Assembly: GCA_019136395.1 (NCBI GenBank)
Contig: JAGVUH010000623.1
Coordinates: 1 to 5,498, forward strand
DNA: 5,498 bases
Source: Gammaproteobacteria bacterium
Lineage (GTDB): Bacteria; Pseudomonadota; Gammaproteobacteria; Chromatiales; Chromatiaceae
Direction: 5' to 3'
The notes beneath the pieces were generated by a model. That model was not told the DNA's origin. It ran no database searches and saw only the letters and a list, made by a program, of their open reading frames with translations. Below are positions 1 through 4,515 of this stretch, one piece after another (position 1 is the stretch's first letter; every line of letters begins with the position of its first letter). A program made the translations under genes and the position numbers.

Positions 1-416
1 ATGGCCTTGGGGCCCCGGTCGATGTTGAGGCTGAGGCTGATGGCCAGGCAATGGATGGAACAGGTGCCGTCCACCAGGTTGTCGTCATACTGCACCAGGT
101 GGCGACTGTAGTTGTACATGGTCCGGTCCATGCCGCAGTAAGGGCACTTGGGATATTTCTTCAGTTCGTCCGTGAGGGGATCTGCATCCGGCGCGGTGCG
201 GGGGATGAACTGGAGGGGGGTGCCGTCGCCGTCGCAGGCCTGGCCGCTGGCGGTCATCCAGCCCTTGCCGGGCATGAAGGCGCCGACGGTGGCCGCGTCG
301 GCGGCCAGGACGGGCGCCCCCAGGGTGGCAAGCCCCAAGGCCCCGCCGAGGGTGCCCAGGGTCTTGAGGGCGTCGCGGCGACTCTGGTCGGGGTGCTGGT
401 CGTGATGTTCACACAT
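1..416 (-). CDS. NosL-like Tat-exported copper-site accessory protein (C-terminus outside window)
   Basis: The first 138 codons are visible and the gene runs off the left edge. The N-terminus has two histidines and a twin-arginine motif (SRRDALK, residues 12-18), a hydrophobic stretch (about 19-37) and a likely cleavage site near VLAADA (36-41), so Tat export to the periplasm is expected. The mature part carries CPYCGMD (91-97), which matches the Cys-X-X-Cys-Gly-Met motif of NosL-family proteins. More cysteines lie at 61, 119 and 123 in a TCSIHC context. NosL proteins bind Cu(I) and assist copper delivery to nitrous oxide reductase. Many NosL are lipoproteins, but no lipobox is visible here, and such Tat variants also occur away from nos genes. 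The start is supported by AAAGGAG seven bases upstream. This is the last visible gene of the run. Family assignment is fairly sure; the enzyme it serves is unknown. Confidence 0.8.
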   Translation of the reverse strand, partial: MCEHHDQHPDQSRRDALKTLGTLGGALGLATLGAPVLAADAATVGAFMPGKGWMTASGQACDGDGTPLQFIPRTAPDADPLTDELKKYPKCPYCGMDRTMYNYSRHLVQYDDNLVDGTCSIHCLAISLSLNIDRGPKA

Positions 417-423
417 GGATTTG

Positions 424-430
424 CTCCTTT
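424..430 (-). promoter_or_regulatory. Ribosome binding site of the nosL-like gene
   Basis: The minus strand reads AAAGGAG followed by seven bases and ATG (416-414). It is a near-consensus Shine-Dalgarno sequence and fixes the start just before the Tat signal. Confidence 0.75.
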
Positions 431-485
431 CTGCGTTGCGGTTGTTGAAGACCGGATCCCTGCCCGGTGAGGGCAAAGATCCAAG

Positions 486-600
486 GTATCCGTTTAGACC
501 CCGAGCCCCCAGGATGGCTTCCGGGGCATAAATTGCTGGTTCTCTTGCTCCCCTCCCACCTGGCGGGGGAGGGTTGGGGAGAGGGGGTCTGTATGGTTAC
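486..600. repeat. MITE/REP-like element, copy A (short form, one internal unit)
   Basis: The ends are GTATCCGTTTAGACCCC (486-502) and GGGGTCTGTATGGTTAC (584-600). The reverse complement of the second matches the first at 13 of 17 bases, giving imperfect terminal inverted repeats. GATCCAA occurs directly outside both ends (478-484 and 601-607). With one mismatched base this makes an 8-bp direct repeat that could be a target-site duplication. Inside is a GC-rich hairpin at 551-573 (stem of nine pairs with one mismatch, loop about five bases), followed by GTTGGGGAGAGGGGG. Copy B at 2147-2333 has the same ends, hairpin and flanking block but is 72 bp longer. No transposase is encoded, so mobilisation would have to be in trans. 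Confidence 0.75.
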
Positions 601-751
601 GATCCAAATCTTTTGGGTGTAAAAATGCTGGTTGTTGGACAGGGCGCGAATGGCCCGTGGGTCACCCAAGCGTTGGGACGTCCCCACGAGACCATTGATG
701 GCGAGGGGGGACCTTCTCTTGTCCCGTGGTGACCAGGGTGGGCGAGGGCGC

Positions 752-1398
752 TCAGCCATTGGCAAGGCCACGCATGATGTCGAAGAAAACGAAACCCTCG
801 TAGAGGGTCCAGAGACCCATCAGGACCACCAGCCCCCCGGCGAGACGGGCGAAGTGGCCGCTGACCCGGGCCCCGCTAGCGGCCCCGGCCCAGGTCACCG
901 CCACCATCATGGGCAGGGTGCCGAGACCGAAGACAAACATGAACAAGGCGGCCTGTCCGGGATTTGACAGGGTGGCGGCCTTGATGGCGAGGGGCGCCGT
1001 GACACCATCCAGGCCCAAGGGCGCCGCGCCACCACCCGCGGTTCCAACCGCACCGCCCGGGATGGGGTGGGGGCGGGCAGTTCCCGGGGCCGGCCGCTCA
1101 GGGCCAGGCGCAGCCCCAGCCCCAGGATCAGCAGGCCCGCCGCCATCATCAGCAGCCCCTGGCCCTTGCCGACCAGGCCGGATTGCGCCAAAACGTGTCC
1201 GGCCCAGGCACCCCCCAGGCCGAGGAGACTGTACATGGCCAGGCGGCTGGCGTGGTAACCGAGTTGGGTAAGCAGGGTGGCCGGCTGCCCACGCTGGAGG
1301 AAGTAGCCCCCGGCCAGGCCACCGCACATCCCCAGGCAATGCCCGGCGCCAAAGAGGCCGGTGGCGAAGGCCATCACCAGGGTCAATTCAGCGTTCAT
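752..1398 (-). pseudogene. DsbD_2 / TauE-SafE-like membrane protein, split by a -1 frameshift
   Basis: The N-terminal half (ATG at 1398-1396) reads hydrophobic helices with GAGHCLGMCGG at residues 18-27, the conserved HCxGMCGG signature of small DsbD_2/SafE-type proteins. It continues well to about residue 103 (LALSGR, near 1090). The C-terminal half, with APLAIKAATLSNP and the family-typical FGLGTLP, lies in the -1 frame and ends at TGA 754-752. The open reading length is 647 bases, one short of a whole number of codons. The switch must fall at about 1025-1090, where G/C runs such as GGGGTGGGGGCGGG (1064-1077, plus strand) are present. The repaired protein would be about 215 residues, normal for the family. 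Where relatives have a Pro-Cys before the helix that starts at the second half, this sequence reads VTAP, so the second cysteine appears to be missing. Relatives are thought to carry electrons or metal ions across the inner membrane. It may be a true pseudogene, a sequence error, or much less likely a programmed frameshift. Confidence 0.75.
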
Positions 1399-1543
1399 TC
1401 CGTGCCCTCCCGGTATCCTGGTCCATTTCCGCGTCAATCATTTTGGGCCTCCTGTATACAGGTCCCATTCCGCGCCGATCATCCTGGCCCCCCACTTCTT
1501 AACGGCCCACCTCTCTTGGCGGATACCTTCCCGCTCGACTCAT
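1388..1543 (-). repeat. Degenerate tandem repeats of a start-codon region upstream of the safE-like gene
   Basis: The tlpA-safE gap (1399-1657) holds no full gene. On the minus strand its second half is built of related units starting ATGA: ATGAGTCGAGCGGGAAGG (from 1543), ATGATCGGCGCGGAATGG (from 1482) and ATGATTGACGCGGAAATGG (from 1441). The last two are 41 and 43 bases long. Each opens a mini-ORF: 1543-1499 (MSRAGRYPPREVGR), 1482-1438 (MIGAEWDLYTGGPK) and 1441-1388 (MIDAEMDQDTGRARNER). The second and third overlap by ATGA, and the third overlaps the safE-like start. TACAGGAGG lies just ahead of the ATG at 1441, a strong ribosome-binding signal. The rest of the gap (1544-1657) shows nothing recognisable. 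Confidence 0.6.
1405..1411 (-). promoter_or_regulatory. Ribosome binding site of the safE-like gene
   Basis: The minus strand reads GGGAGGG, then six bases before ATG at 1398-1396. This favours that start over the in-frame TTG at 1437, which would add 13 polar residues to a membrane protein that otherwise starts with its first helix. Confidence 0.65.
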
Positions 1544-1657
1544 CCTGGCACCACCGTCGATTCCGCTCCCAGCTCACGCCTCGTGCTGGACCCCGCGGGG
1601 GCGAATCCAGGGCGCCGACTGGTCGAGGGCCGCTCCGGCGGTCGGAAGAGACCCGCT

Positions 1658-2497
1658 TCACAGCATCTCCCGGACGATCTTGCCGAAGAGTTCGGGCTTG
1701 GCCTCGCCAAGGATGCGGGTGTGGATCTTGCCGGCGCGATCGATGAAATAGGTGGTCGGCAGACCCGAGACCCCGTACTGGCGGGCAACGGCGCCGTCCT
1801 CGTCGAGCAGGGTCGCGTAGGAGATCCCCAGCCCGGCGACGAAGCGGGCGGCGGTCTCCCGGTCCTGGCGGACGTTGACGGCCAGGACCCGCAGGCCCTG
1901 GGCATGCAATTCCTGGTAAAGGGGCTCGATGGCGCGCATCTCCGGGGCGCAGAAGGGGCACCAGTCCGCCCAGAAACGCAGGGCCACGACCTGGCCCTGA
2001 AAGTCGCCGGGGAGTTGCCAGGTCTTGCCGGCCAGGTCGGGCAGGGCGAAGGCCGGGGCGGCCTGGCCGTTTTCCAGCTTCGGAGTCTCTTCGCCACAGC
2101 CCGTCAGCAGGGGGAAGACCAGCAGGGCGACGATCAGCGGAATGCCGTATTCGTTCAGACCCCATGCGCCCAAGGAGGGCTTTGGTGGCACAAGGTGCTG
2201 ACACTCTGGCCCCATAAGGTGCTGACGCTCTCGCACCGCAAGGTGCTGGTGCTCTTGCTCCACGAGGGACTTGCTCTCTTGCTCCCTCCCCCCTGGCGGG
2301 GGAGGGTTGGGGAGAGGGGGTCTGAATAGGTACGGGAAGACACGCCACGGCAGGGCGGAAAGAAAGCGGGCGAAGCGCGCCCAGTCCCAGCGATCCTGGC
2401 ATGAGGTGAAGGTGTCGTGATAATTCATTTGCAGTCTGAGGTTAGTCATCCAAGGCCTGAGGTTGATCATCCAACGACCATCATTCGCCGTGGTCAT
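1658..2497 (-). CDS. TlpA/ResA-like thioredoxin-fold lipoprotein with an inserted repeat near its N-terminus
   Basis: A periplasmic thiol-disulfide oxidoreductase anchored to the membrane. The lipoprotein signal is IPLIVALLVFPLLTGC (residues 119-134) with lipobox LTGC. The thioredoxin-like domain follows (about 145-279), with active site FWADWCPFC (C180, C183) and the cis-proline loop GLPTTYFID (245-253). From C134 the mature protein is 146 residues, a usual TlpA size. Such proteins reduce apocytochromes or copper-site cysteines, drawing electrons from DsbD/CcdA-type membrane proteins; the next gene is such a candidate. The frame starts at 2497, overlapping the upstream gene's stop as ATGA, but in-frame ATGs also exist at 2470, 2449, 2428 and residue 95 (inside the repeat). 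Residues about 56-118 come from repeat element B (2147-2333), so the real start and signal peptide are uncertain. Removing element plus an 8-bp duplication joins WRVFP directly to LIVALLVFPLLTGC. Product is confident; start is not. Confidence 0.85.
   Translation of the reverse strand: MTTANDGRWMINLRPWMTNLRLQMNYHDTFTSCQDRWDWARFARFLSALPWRVFPYLFRPPLPNPPPPGGREQESKSLVEQEHQHLAVRERQHLMGPECQHLVPPKPSLGAWGLNEYGIPLIVALLVFPLLTGCGEETPKLENGQAAPAFALPDLAGKTWQLPGDFQGQVVALRFWADWCPFCAPEMRAIEPLYQELHAQGLRVLAVNVRQDRETAARFVAGLGISYATLLDEDGAVARQYGVSGLPTTYFIDRAGKIHTRILGEAKPELFGKIVREML
2147..2333. repeat. MITE/REP-like element, copy B (long form, expanded 24-bp units), inside tlpA
   Basis: The ends are GTATTCGTTCAGACCCC (2147-2163) and GGGGTCTGAATAGGTAC (2317-2333). 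They are inverted repeats matching at 13 of 17 bases, with a perfect 10-bp core (TTCAGACCCC at 2154-2163, GGGGTCTGAA at 2317-2326). A perfect hairpin lies at 2284-2306 (stem CCCTCCCCC/GGGGGAGGG, 5-base loop). The block CTGGCGGGGGAGGGTTGGGG and the bases after it are the same as in copy A at 486-600. It measures 187 bp against 115 bp for copy A. All three minus-strand frames are open through most of it, and it lies in frame within the N-terminal part of tlpA. The flanking 8-mers match at only 5 of 8 bases, so a target duplication here is weak. Confidence 0.75.
2192..2287. repeat. 24-bp tandem repeat array inside element B
   Basis: Four consecutive 24-base units on the plus strand: 2192-2215 and 2216-2239 both start AAGGTGCTGAC, 2240-2263 starts AAGGTGCTGGTGCTC, and 2264-2287 is more diverged and runs into the hairpin. 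A weaker unit may precede at 2168-2191. In the tlpA frame they encode an octapeptide repeat with QHL phasing (QHLAVRER, QHLMGPEC, then QHLVPPKP). Element A has only one such unit, which explains its 72-bp shorter length. Confidence 0.75.
2436..2476 (-). repeat. 21-bp tandem repeat at the tlpA 5' end
   Basis: Two 21-base units on the minus strand, ATGATCAACCTCAGGCCTTGG and its near copy beginning ATGACTAACCTCAGAC, encode MINLRPW and MTNLRLQ. A third ATGA (2428) begins the next segment. Each unit therefore supplies an in-frame ATG, giving several candidate tlpA starts. No clear Shine-Dalgarno precedes any of them. Confidence 0.6.
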
Positions 2498-3498
2498 CCC
2501 GGCCCCAGCAATACAAGATTCGAGCGCAGGATCAGCCAGGTGGCCACGCCATAAAAGAGGGCGAAAAACAGCAGGGCCAGACTCACCAGCCGCCGGCCCT
2601 CGGTGGCAATGACCCCCGCCAGGCTGGGTACCCGTCGCCAGATCATGATCAGGCCCATCCCCAAGGCCAGGGCGGTGGCGGTGAAGAGGGGCAAATACAG
2701 GAGATACCCGACCAGGTCATGCCCGGTCTTGAGCAGGCAGAAGGGGCAATGATGGTGGGGATGCTCGTAGACATAGAGGGCCACGCTGGAGACGATGGCG
2801 GCCAGGGCGATGGCGAAGCCCAGGGCGGCGACCAGGGCGAAGAGTCGGCCGCACCAGCCCCACCAACGGTAGAGCAGGCCGAGGGCCAGGATCGCCAGCC
2901 CGCTGCCGTAGAGGGCCACCAGACTGGTGCCCGGTTCTAGCCCGACCAGTTCCGCCGCCACGCCTTGGGCGTCCGGTCCGAACAGGGCCCCGCAGCAGGA
3001 GGTGATGAGGTCCGGCTTCAGCCCGGCAAAGAATTGCCACTGGACGAGGGCCTCGGCCAGGGCCAGGGGGGCGATGACCAGCAGCAGGGCATACTTGGGT
3101 CGCACCAGGGGGTAATCCGGGGCCTGGTTGTCCACCCGGTTGAGCAGCAGCCAGGCGGCGCCGGCGAAGAACAGTGCCATCTTCAGGTACAGGGTGGGCC
3201 AGCCCCAGGCGTTGGCATTGAGCACGCCGGTGGCGCACATGGCGCCGACAAATTGGGTGGAAAGATGCTCGGCGTTGTAGACGAAGAGCAGCAGGGACAG
3301 CAGATTGGCGCCGAAGACCCAGGCCACCAGGGTGGCGACCAGGTAGGTGCGCCGCTCCAGGTCGAGCTGGCGCTCGCTGCCGCTGTTCAGGTCCCAATGG
3401 CGCAGGATGCGCAGGGCGAAGCCCGCCGCCACCAGCAACAGGCCGGCCTGGGTCAGGGCGGCCAGGGTCAGGGCGAGTAGGGCGGGGGAGAGCGGCAT
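2494..3498 (-). CDS. Polytopic membrane protein with a HPHHHCPFC motif, unknown function
   Basis: 334 residues with about eight predicted transmembrane helices (roughly 5-30, 51-74, 102-120, 136-157, 192-210, 217-243, 262-287 and 303-325). Cysteines occur at 88, 168, 169, 216, 251 and 254. Notable are the Cys-Cys pair (SCCGALF, 167-173), a NANAWGWP segment (94-101) and EHPHHHCPFCLLKTGHD (245-261), placed just after a helix. The three histidines next to CPFC could bind metal, and a membrane-edge CxxC recalls VKOR/DsbB-type thiol oxidoreductases, but I do not recognise the family and length and helix count differ from those. It lies after an ABC transporter and overlaps tlpA by ATGA, so the two are probably translated together. 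The start at 3498 precedes the first helix directly; its ribosome-binding site is weak. A membrane partner in metal or thiol transfer is an inference from context. Confidence 0.8.
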   Translation of the reverse strand: MPLSPALLALTLAALTQAGLLLVAAGFALRILRHWDLNSGSERQLDLERRTYLVATLVAWVFGANLLSLLLFVYNAEHLSTQFVGAMCATGVLNANAWGWPTLYLKMALFFAGAAWLLLNRVDNQAPDYPLVRPKYALLLVIAPLALAEALVQWQFFAGLKPDLITSCCGALFGPDAQGVAAELVGLEPGTSLVALYGSGLAILALGLLYRWWGWCGRLFALVAALGFAIALAAIVSSVALYVYEHPHHHCPFCLLKTGHDLVGYLLYLPLFTATALALGMGLIMIWRRVPSLAGVIATEGRRLVSLALLFFALFYGVATWLILRSNLVLLGPG

Positions 3499-3504
3499 GG
3501 GGTC

Positions 3505-3696
3505 TCAGTTCAAGGCCGAGCCAGCGTTGATGGCCGGGTTGGTGCCCATGGCATGGACCGGGTGACGGCGGGTAGGGAGCGCCGTGAACAGGTGTTTGTA
3601 GGCGTGACGACCAGATCTCTGCGGTCGACAGCCCCAACTGCTGCTAGCTGCCCTTCTCCGCCTTAACTGGAACCGATTGGATGAGAAATAGATCAT
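3505..3696 (-). CDS. Possible 63-residue ORF filling the ATPase-membrane protein gap
   Basis: It starts four bases after the ATPase stop and ends six bases before the next start, so it fits the gap (3499-3700) almost exactly. The product is Arg-rich (RRRR at residues 13-16), with no helix or domain I recognise and no good ribosome-binding site. It begins ATGATC like the ATPase and several start-region repeats here. It may be a chance frame or a translational bridge. Nothing else, including a promoter or terminator, was recognised in this 200-base gap. Confidence 0.2.
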   Translation of the reverse strand: MIYFSSNRFQLRRRRAASSSWGCRPQRSGRHAYKHLFTALPTRRHPVHAMGTNPAINAGSALN

Positions 3697-3700
3697 GAGC

Positions 3701-4369
3701 TTAGGCCAGGCGCCCGTCGCGCAGTTCTACCACCCGCGAGACCCGGGCATGGTCGAAGACCAGGGGGTCATGGGAGCTGATGAGGACCCCCTTGCCTTGA
3801 TCCGCCAGCTCCCCGATCAGGGCCAGCAGCTCCCGGGAGAGCTGGCTGTCGAGATTGGCAGTGGGTTCGTCGGCGATGAGGATGCGGGGGCTGTTGATCA
3901 GGGCGCGGCAGATGGCGGTGCGCTGGGCCTCGCCGCCGGACAGCCACTCGGCCTGGTTGTGGGCGCGTTCCGCCAGGCGAAACTGGCGCAGCAGGGCCAG
4001 GGCCCGATCGCGCAGTTCCCGCGGCTCTGGCGCCAGGGGGTAGGCTGGGAGCATGACGTTTTCCAGCACCGTCAGGCCGCGGATCAGGTTGAAGCGCTGG
4101 AAGATGAAGCCGAAGGTGGCGCGCCGCACCTCGGTCATGAAGCGCTCCGGCAGGTTGGAGATCAGCCGCCCGTCCAGATGGATGCGACCGCTGGTGGGCC
4201 GGGACAGGCAACCGATCATGGCCAGCAGGCTGGTCTTGCCGGAGCCGCTCGGCCCCTTTAGGACGGCGACGCCGCGGGTCTCCAGTTCCAGGCTCAATCC
4301 CTGGACCGCCCGCACCTCGTTGTGGCGGCCCTGGTTGAAGACCTTGCTGACCTGGTCGAGGCGGATCAT
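3701..4369 (-). CDS. ABC transporter ATP-binding protein, MacB/LolD type
   Basis: A 222-residue, complete nucleotide-binding subunit. Visible motifs in order: Walker A GPSGSGKT (39-46), Q-loop FIFQRFNL (88-95, Q91), signature LSGGEAQR (143-150), Walker B ILIADEP (163-169) with catalytic E168, D-loop NLD (172-174) and the switch histidine H200 in SSHD. The pattern and size match the LolD/MacB/FtsE group, which pair with FtsX-type permeases and power extrusion or mechanical work in the envelope rather than ordinary import. The partner is the permease just upstream. The start ATG (4369-4367) overlaps a mini-ORF stop as ATGA and lies in a tandem repeat whose CAGGTG could act as a weak ribosome-binding signal. 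The substrate is unknown; copper-related transport is an inference from the NosL-like gene. Confidence 0.9.
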   Translation of the reverse strand: MIRLDQVSKVFNQGRHNEVRAVQGLSLELETRGVAVLKGPSGSGKTSLLAMIGCLSRPTSGRIHLDGRLISNLPERFMTEVRRATFGFIFQRFNLIRGLTVLENVMLPAYPLAPEPRELRDRALALLRQFRLAERAHNQAEWLSGGEAQRTAICRALINSPRILIADEPTANLDSQLSRELLALIGELADQGKGVLISSHDPLVFDHARVSRVVELRDGRLA

Positions 4370-4515
4370 CGCACCACCTGGTCTGGTTGGTCTGGGCTCG
4401 CCTGATCGGGACAGTTCATCGCATCACCTGGTCCGGGCTTTCCTGGTCGGTATGGATCAACTCGTCACCTGGTCCGCGCTCACCTGATCGCGACGGCTCA
4501 TCGCATCACCTGATC
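4346..4515 (-). repeat. Tandem duplication of the permease/ATPase junction (about 41-bp units)
   Basis: On the minus strand, GAYCAGG-type modules recur: 26-base modules at 4515-4490, 4474-4449, 4433-4408 and 4383-4358, separated by 15-base modules at 4489-4475, 4448-4434 and 4407-4393 (the last followed by an extra nine bases). The first 26-base module contains the end of the permease (DQVMR and stop) and the last contains the ATPase start codon. Each has CAGGTG about five bases ahead of an ATG or TTG. The simplest reading is slippage or unequal recombination between the similar GAYCAGGT sequences at the permease end and at ATPase codons 5-8. Confidence 0.85.
4366..4501 (-). other. Chain of three overlapping mini-ORFs linking permease stop to ATPase start
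   Basis: The permease stop overlaps ATG 4501-4499 of MSRRDQVSADQVTS (to 4457). Its stop overlaps TTG 4460-4458 of the next, LIHTDQESPDQVMR (to 4416). That stop overlaps ATG 4419-4417 of MNCPDQASPDQPDQVVR (to 4366), whose stop overlaps the ATPase ATG 4369. Every link is ATGA or TTGA. The peptides resemble each other and the junction (DQV repeats), so they derive from the duplication. They probably matter, if at all, for translational coupling rather than as proteins. Confidence 0.55.

Larger units (their letters stand above)
417..751. other. Gap between safE-like and nosL-like genes, containing repeat element A
   Basis: About 335 bases without a recognised gene. Positions 486-600 are the MITE/REP-like element A. 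On the minus strand one frame stays open across the whole gap (771 or 759 down to 409). It starts inside the end of the safE-like gene and stops eight bases inside the nosL-like gene. Its product is Arg/Pro/Ser-rich with no recognisable domain, so I treat it as a probable chance frame in GC-rich DNA. No convincing sigma-70 promoter or rho-independent terminator was seen. An AT-richer patch lies at about 600-630. Confidence 0.5.

Noticed and set aside
551..573. GC-rich hairpins (here and at 2284-2306) as rho-independent terminators
   Set aside because: No T-run follows on either strand, and one copy lies inside a coding frame; they are parts of the repeat element.
1025..1090. Programmed -1 frameshifting in the safE-like gene
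   Set aside because: No canonical X_XXY_YYZ slippery heptamer in the correct phase and no family precedent known to me; deletion or sequence error is simpler.
1396..1437. Start of the safE-like gene at TTG 1437
   Set aside because: The extension is polar and part of the start-region repeat; ATG 1398 has a good ribosome-binding site and begins just before the first helix.
2192..2287. CRISPR-like array
   Set aside because: Units are directly adjacent 24-mers with no spacers.
1479..2402. Long minus-strand frame of 307 codons over tlpA and the repeat element
   Set aside because: It overlaps the thioredoxin domain of tlpA in another frame and is open because of GC bias and the stop-poor repeat; the product is Pro/Arg/Ala-rich without domains.
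51..3480. Several long plus-strand open frames (for example 1361-2329, 2965-3480 and 3695-4261)
   Set aside because: They lie opposite genes with clear domains, have low-complexity Gly/Gln/Arg-rich products and no recognisable motifs; they are the expected antisense shadow in GC-rich DNA.
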